The notes under the pieces are model-generated. The model was not told the DNA's origin, searched no databases, and saw only the letters and a list, made by a program, of their open reading frames with translations. A DNA stretch of 16,644 bases, from assembly GCA_946885765.1 (NCBI GenBank), contig CAMPHD010000026.1, forward strand, positions 1-16,644. The letters run 5' to 3'. Within the stretch, counting starts at the first letter, position 1. Every line of letters starts with the position of its first letter. This document shows, piece by piece, positions 1-6,634 of the stretch. A program made the translations under genes and the position numbers. This DNA is from an uncultured Thalassospira sp. (GTDB lineage: Bacteria > Pseudomonadota > Alphaproteobacteria > Rhodospirillales_A > Thalassospiraceae).

Positions 1-373
1 AACCGATACCCGGGTCGATTTCAACGTGGGTCCGGATGGCGTTCGTACCCTGTGTGATGGCTTTCTCGATGACTTTCGCCCCGCGGGCATAAACATCATC
101 CTCGGTAAAACCGCTTTTGGCCTTGGCAACGGCACTTATTGCACCTTGCAATGTGCCGCTTTCATTTTTGGCACGATCAAGAATGCAGGCCTTGTCGAGA
201 TGCAGGTGACTTTCAACAAAACCGCCGGTCAAAAGATTACCCCCGGCGTTAAAAGACGGTGCCTCGCTTACAATCGACGCCGCAATATTGGCGATTTTTC
301 CACCCTGAATCGCGATATCAAGAAGACCGGTTTCGCCATGAAGGCCGGCGTTCCTCACCACATAATCAAGCAT
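1..373 (-). CDS. Amidohydrolase, cytosine deaminase / AtzC-like family (partial, N-terminal 124 residues)
   Basis: The gene begins at an ATG complementary to 371-373 and runs off the left edge, so only 124 N-terminal residues are visible. Residues 1-50 form the small beta-sandwich start typical of composite-domain amidohydrolases. The metal-binding HxH lies in GGFVESHLHLDK (H56, H58), and RTHVEIDP follows at 114-121. Both patterns are characteristic of cytosine deaminase and N-isopropylammelide amidohydrolase relatives, which hydrolyse amino or amide groups on nitrogen heterocycles. The remaining metal ligands and the substrate pocket lie outside the window, so the substrate cannot be named. 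Its start overlaps the stop of the upstream permease-ATPase fusion by 8 bases, with a good AGGTGA ribosome site (complement of 83-88) inside that gene. It is therefore the last visible gene of the transporter operon and probably acts on the imported compound in the cytoplasm. Confidence 0.85.
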   Translation of the reverse strand, partial: MLDYVVRNAGLHGETGLLDIAIQGGKIANIAASIVSEAPSFNAGGNLLTGGFVESHLHLDKACILDRAKNESGTLQGAISAVAKAKSGFTEDDVYARGAKVIEKAITQGTNAIRTHVEIDPGIG

Positions 374-2921
374 GTTCGCTGATCACCTTTTCATTTTTGG
401 ACTGATCCGCACCACCGAGATACGCATCGATCAATCGTTCATCTTTCAGAAGGTCTTTGGCGCTGCCTTCGGCAACCACCTGTCCTTGTTCCAGGACATA
501 GGCATAGTCGGCAACCGACAGCGCCATAGTCGCCATCTGATCCACCAAAAGGATAGTCACCCCGTCATCACGCAATTCACCCAGAATGGCGTAAAGTTCT
601 TCGACCATGGCCGGGGCCAGACCAAGGGATGGTTCATCCAGAAGCAACGCCTTTGGTTTGGCGACAAGACCACGCGCGATTGCCATCATTTGCTGCTCCC
701 CCCCCGACAAAAGCCCGGCCTGACTGTTGATCCGGTCACGCAGCCGCGGGAAACGGGTCAGGATGGCTTCAAGTTCATCACGGCTGACCGGTTTGGGCTG
801 CTTGTAAGCCCCCAGTTCGATGTTTTCACGCACGGTCAGTTCAGGGAAAACCTGCCGTCCTTCGGGCACAAGGATCAGTCCCTGTTCGACGATCTGATGT
901 GGCGCCAGATTATGGATATATTCGTCATTCAGAATGATGTTGCCCGAAACAGGGCGCAGCAATCCCGAAAGCGCCATCAGGAAGGTTGATTTTCCTGCCC
1001 CGTTGGCGCCAAGCAACGCCACCATTTCCCCCTGCCGGACCTTGATATCCACCGACTTCAATACCGGGGCCGCCCCATAACCGGCCGTCAATCGCAGTGA
1101 CGCGATAACCGGTGTTTCGCTGGTCACAAGTGGTGTGGGTCTTGGATGGGCCTTGCTGTTGCCATCGCCAAGATAGGCGGCAATGACGCGCGGGTTTTTC
1201 TGAACATCCTGCGGATTGCCAAGGGCAATCGGCGTTCCTGCATCCACCGCCAGGATCAGATCCGAAATACCCATGACCATTTCCATGTCATGTTCAACCA
1301 GAACCACCGCGATCCCGGCATCTGCCAGCTTGCGCAGCAATCTGGCAAGCGCGACCTTGTCGGCATGCATCAAACCCGCGGCCGGTTCATCAAGCAGCAG
1401 AACACCGGGTTTAGTTGCAAGCGAGCGGGCGATTTCGACCAGACGCCGGTCCACATGCGGCAAATCACCCGCACGTGCATCCGGGTCACCAAGATATCCG
1501 CAAAACTGTAAAAGCCCCGCTGCGAAATTGCGATTTTCATCCGATGCGATATGTGAAAATGGCGCCCCGAACCGACCCAGTGAAATGCCCGCAATCACAT
1601 TGTCGACCACCGACATGTTTTCAAACAAACGGGTCGCCTGATAGGTGCGTGCGATACCGTTGCGCGCCGCAAAATCGGTGGCCTTGCCCGCGATATCCCG
1701 ATCACCGATACGAACGGCACCCTCGGTCGGCTTGTAAAAACCGCTGATGATATTCAGTAACGTCGTTTTACCGGCACCATTCGGCCCAATGATTGATGTG
1801 ACCTGCCCCGGTCGGGCCGCGAAGGACACCTGATTAACTGCCTTAACACCACCAAAGGCAATTGATACATCATCAACCAGCAAACCATCCGATTTGGGAT
1901 AATCGGCCAACCAGACTTCGATCTTTTCGGGGGGAACCGGTGTCACCTTCTGCCGCGCCAGCGGTATGAAACGGGCAATCGTGCCGACAATGCCGCGCGG
2001 TGCAATCAGCAGAACCGCAACAAGAAGTGCACCGAAAATCAGCAGCCGGTATTCGGCGAAGTCCGAGAGCAGCTCCGGCAGCAGGACGGAAACCGACGCC
2101 CCGACCAACGGCCCCAGAACGGTTCCGGCCCCGCCCAGAATAACCGCAAACAGATACAGGATGGATTGGCTGAGCGGGAAGTTTGACGGTGCGATAAACA
2201 TCATCAGCGGCGCAAACAACGCCCCCGCTAATCCGGCCATTGCGGCCGCAATGGCAAAGCCGGATGCCTTGACCACAAACGCGTTATAACCAAGCGAACT
2301 TGCGGCGATTTCCGCATCCCGCATGCTGGTCATCGCCATGCCCCAGCCACTAACAGCCAGACGCCGGAATGCCAGAAGAGCAACCCCGCCCAGAACGACA
2401 CATAACATCACCAGATCACGTTCGGAAAAGACATATGATCCGATCTGTGGCATCGGAAAACCCATCAAACCGTTTTGCCCGCCGGTCAGGTCACGCCATT
2501 CAATCGCGCCATGTTCAACGATAAAGGCAAAGGCGATAGTGACCATTGCCAGAAACGGTCCCGCCATCCGCACGGCCGAAATCGCCAATAAACATCCGGC
2601 AATCCCGGCAATGATGGTGGCCGCCAGCAAACTGACCCAGAAGTTAAGCCCGGCAAGCGTCAGGATCGCACTGGCATAGGCCCCGATGGCAAAGAAGCCA
2701 ACCTGCCCCAGCGAGACCAGCCCGGTCAGACCATAAAGCACGTTCAGGCCCACCGTCAGAATGACGGTCATCGCCACCAGCCCGATAATGAACTGCGTAT
2801 AGCCACCAGTGAACAATACGGCGATAAGCCCCCCGACCATCGCCGCGACAATGACGCTGTCGAGTGCGACCGGTTTGTTCAGTTTCGGGATCGGATTTTT
2901 GAATTTCAAGGACAGCTTCAT
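366..2921 (-). CDS. Fused LivM-LivG-LivF: ABC uptake permease with two ATPase domains
   Basis: One 851-residue reading frame carries three parts that are usually separate proteins of a branched-chain amino acid type (HAAT) importer. Residues 1-318 are a hydrophobic LivM-like permease. Residues about 344-586 are a LivG-like ATPase with Walker A GPNGAGKTT at 379-387, Walker B VLLLDEP at 507-513 and switch His544. Residues about 604-835 are a LivF-like ATPase with Walker A GANGAGKST at 638-646, signature LSGGEQQ at 738-744 and Walker B ALLLDEP at 758-764. The linkers are short. The LivG signature is degenerate (LPHVDRR at 488-494), and the LivF switch position is Gln795, as is usual in LivF. The gene starts 2 bases after the LivH-like gene and overlaps the amidohydrolase start. 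The protein would sit in the inner membrane paired with LivH. The transport family is clear, but the substrate is unknown and need not be an amino acid. Confidence 0.93.
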   Translation of the reverse strand: MKLSLKFKNPIPKLNKPVALDSVIVAAMVGGLIAVLFTGGYTQFIIGLVAMTVILTVGLNVLYGLTGLVSLGQVGFFAIGAYASAILTLAGLNFWVSLLAATIIAGIAGCLLAISAVRMAGPFLAMVTIAFAFIVEHGAIEWRDLTGGQNGLMGFPMPQIGSYVFSERDLVMLCVVLGGVALLAFRRLAVSGWGMAMTSMRDAEIAASSLGYNAFVVKASGFAIAAAMAGLAGALFAPLMMFIAPSNFPLSQSILYLFAVILGGAGTVLGPLVGASVSVLLPELLSDFAEYRLLIFGALLVAVLLIAPRGIVGTIARFIPLARQKVTPVPPEKIEVWLADYPKSDGLLVDDVSIAFGGVKAVNQVSFAARPGQVTSIIGPNGAGKTTLLNIISGFYKPTEGAVRIGDRDIAGKATDFAARNGIARTYQATRLFENMSVVDNVIAGISLGRFGAPFSHIASDENRNFAAGLLQFCGYLGDPDARAGDLPHVDRRLVEIARSLATKPGVLLLDEPAAGLMHADKVALARLLRKLADAGIAVVLVEHDMEMVMGISDLILAVDAGTPIALGNPQDVQKNPRVIAAYLGDGNSKAHPRPTPLVTSETPVIASLRLTAGYGAAPVLKSVDIKVRQGEMVALLGANGAGKSTFLMALSGLLRPVSGNIILNDEYIHNLAPHQIVEQGLILVPEGRQVFPELTVRENIELGAYKQPKPVSRDELEAILTRFPRLRDRINSQAGLLSGGEQQMMAIARGLVAKPKALLLDEPSLGLAPAMVEELYAILGELRDDGVTILLVDQMATMALSVADYAYVLEQGQVVAEGSAKDLLKDERLIDAYLGGADQSKNEKVISEHA

Positions 2922-2923
2922 CC

Positions 2924-3799
2924 CTACACCTTCTTGATGGCAGCACGGCCAAACAGGCCGCTTGGCTTGATCGTCAGAACCGCGATCACCAGTGCAAAGA
3001 CAACAATGAAGGTATAGGACGAACCGAGATAGGTGGTCACAGCGGCCTCGACCATCCCATAGATGAACCCGGCCAGCATGACGCTATAAGCCGATGTCAT
3101 GCCGCCCAGAATGGCAACCGCAAAAGCCTTTAGGCCAAACAGTGTTCCCATGTCGGAATGCACGGAAAAAAGCGGTGCGATCAAAAGTCCGGCACATCCG
3201 GCCAGCATTGATGATATGGCAAAGGATCCGGTCACCATGACCGTGGTGTTGATCCCCATAAGCTTCGCCGCTGTCTGGTTTTGCACAACGGCCAGCAACG
3301 CCCGGCCCTGGCGGGTATGACGAAACAACGCATGCAATCCCAATGCGACACCAATTGCTGCAATCGGGATCAGGATTTGTTGCGGATAAACCCCGGTGCC
3401 AAGAATATTCCAGCTGTCTTCCACAAGAACCGATGGCAAGGTCCGGGGTTCATTTCCGAAGGTAAACAGCACCGCGTTATCAAGCAAAATGCCGCCTGCC
3501 ACGGTTGCCATCAGCCACGCTTCGGAATTGCGAACCGCAAACGGACGGACAAGGAAAAATTCAACAAGAACCCCCATCACGCCACAGCACAGAATTGCCA
3601 GCGGATAACCCAAAATCACCGGCATTCCATATTGCTGACAGAAAACAAAACCCAAAACAGCCCCAAGCATGACCATGCTACCCTGGGCAAAATTGACTTT
3701 GGATGAAACAGAATACGTGATCTGAAAGCCAAGCGCGATCAGGCCATACATGCTGCCCAAACCGATGCCGGTAATCAGGGCGGCCATTAATAATGTCAT
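2924..3799 (-). CDS. LivH-like ABC transporter permease (HAAT family)
   Basis: This is a 291-residue inner-membrane permease of the LivH family, the usual length. The N-terminus (about residues 5-50) includes GLGSMYGLIALGF and KVNFAQGSMVMLGA, the family's N-terminal signature around the first membrane helices. Further hydrophobic segments follow, together with a cytoplasmic coupling region around RHTRQGRALLAVVQNQTAAKLMGI and the late motif AVAILGGMTS. It should form the transmembrane pore with the LivM part of the adjacent fusion protein. The start is supported by AAGGA eight bases upstream. That ribosome site lies in the loop of a small 6-bp inverted repeat (3800-3817). The gene follows the binding-protein gene after a 93-base gap containing a strong stem-loop and precedes the fusion gene by 2 bases. 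Substrate specificity cannot be read from the permease. Confidence 0.93.
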   Translation of the reverse strand: MTLLMAALITGIGLGSMYGLIALGFQITYSVSSKVNFAQGSMVMLGAVLGFVFCQQYGMPVILGYPLAILCCGVMGVLVEFFLVRPFAVRNSEAWLMATVAGGILLDNAVLFTFGNEPRTLPSVLVEDSWNILGTGVYPQQILIPIAAIGVALGLHALFRHTRQGRALLAVVQNQTAAKLMGINTTVMVTGSFAISSMLAGCAGLLIAPLFSVHSDMGTLFGLKAFAVAILGGMTSAYSVMLAGFIYGMVEAAVTTYLGSSYTFIVVFALVIAVLTIKPSGLFGRAAIKKV

Positions 3800-3817
3800 T
3801 GCAAATTATCCTTTGCA
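3800..3817 (-). promoter_or_regulatory. Small inverted repeat holding the LivH-like gene's ribosome site in its loop
   Basis: TGCAAA (3800-3805) and TTTGCA (3812-3817) are perfect complements around a 6-base loop. On the transcript the loop reads GGAUAA, part of the AAGGA ribosome-binding site of the LivH-like gene, whose ATG follows one base after the repeat. The 6-bp AU-rich stem would be only marginally stable, so a role in translation control is a suggestion and chance is quite possible. Confidence 0.25.
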
Positions 3818-3843
3818 CGAAACCGCAGCAAAATGGCGCGCGG

Positions 3844-3885
3844 TTTCCCTGCGGCCACAACAGGTAAGGCAGGGCCGCAGGGAAA
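3844..3885 (-). other. Strong intercistronic stem-loop between binding-protein and permease genes
   Basis: TTTCCCTGCGGCC (3844-3856) and GGCCGCAGGGAAA (3873-3885) are a perfect 13-bp inverted repeat with a 16-base loop. It lies 7 bases downstream of the binding-protein stop and well before the permease start. On the transcript no U-run follows the stem (the next bases are CCGCGCGCC), so it does not look like a standard intrinsic terminator. Such hairpins after binding-protein genes commonly stabilise the upstream mRNA or partly reduce downstream expression, giving an excess of binding protein over membrane components. That role is inferred; the repeat itself is plain. Confidence 0.75.
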
Positions 3886-3892
3886 ATCGGGA

Positions 3893-5083
3893 TCAGTCAG
3901 TGATCGGAATGATCTCGCCTTCGACAAACTTCGCGAAGGTGTAATCTTCCGGACCAAGCGCATCCTGATCATCCGGGGTGAAAGGCTTGTCATAGGTCTT
4001 GATCATGCCTTCGATCCCGCTAATCTCGTACATTGCCTGCCGAACAGCAGGGCCCTCGGTCGAGCCGGCCTTTTCGATGGCTGCGGCAATCAAAAGGGTC
4101 ACGTCATAGGCATTTGCAATACCGGTTGCCGGGGTAACGTCTGCAAGCGTTTTGATTTCCGGGAATTTTTCCTGAAGCTTCACAAACATCGGGCTTGAGG
4201 CATCGGTAAAGAGATAGGTCTGGATGAAATGAACCTTTTCGCCACTGGCACCGGCAAGCTCGGTAAAGCGACCACCAGCAGGTCCCCAATGCGATGAAAT
4301 CGGAACATCCCAACCCATGCGATCAAGCGATTTAACGACCTGTGCGGTCGGTGCCACGTTGGCAACCACGAACAGGGAATCTGCCCCGTTTTCCTTAAGG
4401 CGTGTTAACTGCGGGACAACATCAACATCGTTTGATTCAAACTTTTCAATCCCGGCGTTGGGCATGCTGCGTTTTTCGAGCGCCTTTAGAAGCCCCTTCT
4501 CGTTGGACTCCCCCCACGGGTTGTTGATCAGGATCATGCCCGGCTTTTTGGCACCGTATTTCTTGACCAGATATTCCGTGATCGCTTCGTCGACATATTC
4601 ATCCACGGCAGAAACACGGAAAACATAGTTTTTCTCTGCACCGTTTTTGGTGATCGGCGTACCGGCGGCCCATGGGCCGACGAATGGAATTTTCTGCTGG
4701 TTGGCAAACGGCACGATGGCGAGAGATACAGGCGTATCAAGACCACCGATCAGGGCAGCAACCCCCTCGCGCTGTGCCAGTTCACGGGCCGCGACAAGAC
4801 CCTTGCCCGGGTTGCTTTCATCATCGCGCGATACAAGTTCCAGCGGCTTGCCAAGGACCCCACCCTCGGCATTGATCTTGTCGATCGCAAGGGTAATGCC
4901 ACGCGTGATGGCCTCACCCGACTTGGCCGACTGGCCACTCAGGGCTGCGACAAGACCAAGCTTCACGGTATCCTCGGCACGTACGGCAGTGACCGGCAAT
5001 GCACTGGTAAGCATCAGCACAGCAGCAGCCCCCAAAAGCGCGGCACGCCGTGTCAGTTTCGGGATAGGCGAATAAGCAGACAT
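3893..5083 (-). CDS. Periplasmic substrate-binding protein, Liv/HAAT type
   Basis: This 396-residue protein belongs to the Peripla_BP_6 (LivJ-like) family and captures the substrate for the LivH/LivMGF transporter. Residues 1-36 are an export signal with TRR at 11-13, a hydrophobic run and likely cleavage at AVRA|EDT. The twin arginine makes Tat export possible, although Sec is equally plausible. The mature part opens with VKLGLVAALSGQSAKSGEAITRG and continues with GGVLGKPLELVSRDDESNP, the characteristic first lobe. I chose ATG 5083 over an upstream in-frame ATG at 5140 because GGGAG lies six bases before it and the signal peptide then sits at the N-terminus. Branched-chain amino acid, amide, urea and aromatic binding proteins all share this fold, so the ligand is unresolved. 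The neighbouring hydrolases argue against ordinary leucine uptake. Confidence 0.92.
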   Translation of the reverse strand: MSAYSPIPKLTRRAALLGAAAVLMLTSALPVTAVRAEDTVKLGLVAALSGQSAKSGEAITRGITLAIDKINAEGGVLGKPLELVSRDDESNPGKGLVAARELAQREGVAALIGGLDTPVSLAIVPFANQQKIPFVGPWAAGTPITKNGAEKNYVFRVSAVDEYVDEAITEYLVKKYGAKKPGMILINNPWGESNEKGLLKALEKRSMPNAGIEKFESNDVDVVPQLTRLKENGADSLFVVANVAPTAQVVKSLDRMGWDVPISSHWGPAGGRFTELAGASGEKVHFIQTYLFTDASSPMFVKLQEKFPEIKTLADVTPATGIANAYDVTLLIAAAIEKAGSTEGPAVRQAMYEISGIEGMIKTYDKPFTPDDQDALGPEDYTFAKFVEGEIIPITD

Positions 5084-5173
5084 GTGAGACTCCCTGATTA
5101 TTTTGAAGTGCCTTCTGGCCTTCGCAGTGCAGCAAACCACATGCCAAGAATCAAAATTGATTTAATCCAATGA

Positions 5174-5201
5174 CTTAGATCATTTCACATCAGAGTTTCA
5201 A
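5174..5201 (-). promoter_or_regulatory. Candidate promoter for the Liv-type transporter operon
   Basis: On the minus strand TTGAAA (complement of 5196-5201) is separated by 16 bases from TCTAAG (complement of 5174-5179), a 4/6 match to a -10 hexamer. It would start transcription about 80-90 bases upstream of the binding-protein ATG. The GntR-type operator array lies just upstream of the -35. The match is modest and the call is tentative. Confidence 0.3.
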
Positions 5202-5225
5202 CTTGGATTGCCTCATGTATACGCA

Positions 5226-5263
5226 AATTGCATGCAATTATTGCATAAAATTAGTGCATGCAA
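5226..5263. promoter_or_regulatory. Operator array, three TTGCATGCAA-like sites at 13-bp spacing
   Basis: AATTGCATGCAATT at 5226-5239 is a perfect 14-bp palindrome. TTGCATAAAA (5241-5250) and GTGCATGCAA (5254-5263) follow, and the three centres lie exactly 13 bp apart (5232.5, 5245.5, 5258.5). The array sits between the divergent Liv-type operon and the SnoaL-like gene. The same core recurs at 6552-6563 in front of the GntR gene. Short AT/TGCA-rich palindromes of this kind are typical of FCD-subfamily GntR operators. Binding by the GntR protein encoded at 5794-6507 is inferred from location and repetition. Confidence 0.7.
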
Positions 5264-5277
5264 AAAATCTGCCTTCG

Positions 5278-5283
5278 TATTAT
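5278..5283 (+). promoter_or_regulatory. Candidate -10 element for the SnoaL-like gene
   Basis: TATTAT is a 5/6 match to the sigma-70 -10 hexamer and lies about 40 bases before the SnoaL-like start codon. There is no good -35. The third operator of the array occupies that position, which fits repression by steric exclusion. Tentative. Confidence 0.3.
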
Positions 5284-5299
5284 GCTGATCACAAATCAA

Positions 5300-5309
5300 T
5301 TGCATGAAA
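5300..5309. promoter_or_regulatory. Fourth, imperfect operator-like site
   Basis: TTGCATGAAA differs from the palindromic core TTGCATGCAA at one position. It lies just ahead of the ribosome-binding site of the SnoaL-like gene. It is out of register with the 13-bp array (centre 46 bp away), so it may be an auxiliary site or chance. Confidence 0.35.
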
Positions 5310-5321
5310 CAAGGATACCCG

Positions 5322-5747
5322 ATGACCGACACGCTCGCCCCGGACAGCCCGGAAATATTGTCCTCTGACGCTCAGATTGTGCGCGATTTTCTGAACGCAT
5401 CGATGAAGCCCGATCCGGAAAAGGCCGCGACCTATATGTCGGACGATGTCGTCATCACCTTTACCGATGGTGCCAAATACGACCATCCGTCGGGTACGAC
5501 CGCCTTTAACGCGGCACGCTATAAATGGGTGAAAAAGAAGTTCGGACAATTCGACGTTGCACCGGGCAAAAACGAAACCGTGGTTTACAGCGTGGGCACG
5601 CTATATGGCGAATGGCCGGATGGAACACCGTTCGAAGGCAACCGCTATGTTGACCGCTTTGTCATTCGTAACGGCAAGATCGTTAAAATGGATGTCTGGA
5701 ATGAAAGTGCGGAACGCATTCTGATCCGTCAAGGTACAAGGGCCTGA
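5322..5747 (+). CDS. SnoaL/NTF2-like small protein
   Basis: This 141-residue protein has the layout of a SnoaL-like (NTF2 fold) domain. A first helix lies around IVRDFLNASMKPDPEKAATYM, followed by DDVVITFTDG and the C-terminal strand pair with YVDRFVIRNGKIVKMDVWNE at about 108-128. Proteins of this fold act as small isomerases, hydrolases or cyclases, or as binding partners. No catalytic set can be assigned here. I chose ATG 5322 because AAGGA at 5311-5315 is six bases upstream; the in-frame ATG at 5304 lies before that ribosome site and inside an operator-like motif. There is no signal peptide, so it is cytoplasmic. It is transcribed divergently from the Liv-type operon across the shared operator array, which suggests a role in the same catabolic module. 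Function is otherwise unknown. Confidence 0.85.
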   Translation: MTDTLAPDSPEILSSDAQIVRDFLNASMKPDPEKAATYMSDDVVITFTDGAKYDHPSGTTAFNAARYKWVKKKFGQFDVAPGKNETVVYSVGTLYGEWPDGTPFEGNRYVDRFVIRNGKIVKMDVWNESAERILIRQGTRA

Positions 5748-5786
5748 TCGGGTGCCACGGCTTTTACGGTCGGATGCACCTCCGTA

Positions 5787-5809
5787 TGACGGTCTATTCC
5801 TGACCGTCA
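5787..5809. terminator. Possible weak bidirectional hairpin between convergent genes
   Basis: TGACGGTC (5787-5794) and GACCGTCA (5802-5809) form an 8-bp stem with a 7-base loop. It spans the stop codon of the GntR gene and lies 40 bases after the convergent SnoaL-like gene. There is no U-run on either side, so termination is only suggested by the position. Confidence 0.3.
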
Positions 5810-6507
5810 CGCACTTTGCGTGCATAGGGTTCAAGCGCATCAAGATACACAAGCGGCCCCGCTTCCTTGCGCGTGATCAGCGCCCGATCAGCAACCGCCG
5901 TCAGATGCGATCGCATCAATTCTCGTGCCTTTTCCTCGTCCCCGCGGGCAAGCGCATCAATAATCTGGCGGTGTTCCTGAATGCCGCAATCTGTCGAATG
6001 CGGTCGCGCATAAAGCGACAATGTCAGCCCGCAGCGATATCCGATTTCCTCGACATAACGCAGCAAAACCGGGCTTCCGGCCAGCTTCGCCAGAAGGATA
6101 TGAAACTCGGTCGCAAGCCGGATCGAAATCGGCTCGGACGCGTGTTCCGCCTCAATCTCTTTGGCAAGATGGGCTTCAAGTTCCGCAAGCTTCTCCGGGG
6201 TCATTTCCTTGATCACGCGGCTGATCACAAGGTCCTCGATCTGGGTGCGCAGCTCGAATATATCGCGGGCTTCTTCAAGGCTTGGCTTGGCAACCATCGC
6301 CCCGCGATTACGCCGGAGCTCCACAAGCCCTTCGGCCGCAAGCCGTTCAAGCGCCTGACGGATCAAAGTACGGCTGACGCCGAACCGTTCACCAAGGGAA
6401 TCTTCGGGCAGCTTCATACCGGGCAGCAGAACACGTTCAAGAATGGCGGATCGCAATGCCGAACTGATCAGTTCATTGCGATGCTTTGCTTTATCAGAAG
6501 CCTTCAT
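5794..6507 (-). CDS. GntR-family transcriptional regulator, FCD (FadR-like) subfamily
   Basis: This 237-residue regulator has an N-terminal winged helix-turn-helix (about residues 12-74). It includes LPGMKLPEDSLGERFGVSRT and LIRQALERLAAEGLVELRRNRGA, the standard GntR recognition layout. A helical FCD effector domain (about 79-210) follows. His136, His179 and His201 fit the metal-binding histidines of FCD domains, whose ligands are usually carboxylates. I chose ATG 6507 because the 50 residues of the longer frame upstream do not resemble the family and cross the operator. It is divergent from the GGT-like gene, with TTGCATGCAA in between, and convergent with the SnoaL-like gene. Autoregulation and control of the flanking operons through that palindrome are inferred. 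The effector is unknown. Confidence 0.92.
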   Translation of the reverse strand: MKASDKAKHRNELISSALRSAILERVLLPGMKLPEDSLGERFGVSRTLIRQALERLAAEGLVELRRNRGAMVAKPSLEEARDIFELRTQIEDLVISRVIKEMTPEKLAELEAHLAKEIEAEHASEPISIRLATEFHILLAKLAGSPVLLRYVEEIGYRCGLTLSLYARPHSTDCGIQEHRQIIDALARGDEEKARELMRSHLTAVADRALITRKEAGPLVYLDALEPYARKVRDGQE

Positions 6508-6551
6508 AAGATCCCGGCGACAATGATGATGGATGCAACTCTGTATAGTCG

Positions 6552-6563
6552 ATTGCATGCAAT
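6552..6563. promoter_or_regulatory. Operator in the GntR / GGT-like divergent promoter region
   Basis: ATTGCATGCAAT is a perfect 12-bp palindrome. Its core is identical to the best site at 5226-5239, more than 1.3 kb away in the other divergent promoter region. It lies 45 bases before the GntR start and 72 before the GGT-like start. A lone half-site (ATGCAA at 6533-6538) lies nearby. Recurrence at exactly two divergent promoters flanking one regulator gene is strong circumstantial evidence for its operator. Confidence 0.7.
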
Positions 6564-6634
6564 TGCGCCACCGCCGATCCACACAATCTGATCGTTCATT
6601 TCCGACCCAACCATCCATTACGAAAGATGCCGAT

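Noticed and set aside
26..382. 118-residue plus-strand open frame
   Set aside because: It is antisense to the minus-strand amidohydrolase start, which carries clear family motifs (HLHLDK, RTHVEIDP) and couples to the upstream gene.
3844..3885. Intrinsic terminator ending the operon after the binding-protein gene
   Set aside because: No U-tract follows the stem on the transcribed strand, and the permease genes that complete the transporter lie directly downstream.
5081..5140. Upstream in-frame start for the Liv-type binding protein
   Set aside because: The extra 19 residues precede the signal peptide and lack a ribosome site; ATG 5083 has GGGAG at ideal spacing.
5149..5162. AATCAA-AA-TTGATT inverted repeat near the candidate Liv-operon start
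   Set aside because: Short and AT-rich, not repeated elsewhere in the window and unlike the GntR-type core; chance cannot be excluded.
5752..6591. 279-residue plus-strand open frame
   Set aside because: It lies opposite the GntR gene; the translation is basic, low in recognisable motifs and crosses the operator. The GntR frame has full wHTH and FCD features.
6533..6634. N-terminal extension of the GGT-like enzyme as an export signal
   Set aside because: It crosses the palindromic operator and has no hydrophobic core; the family N-terminus begins just after ATG 6635.
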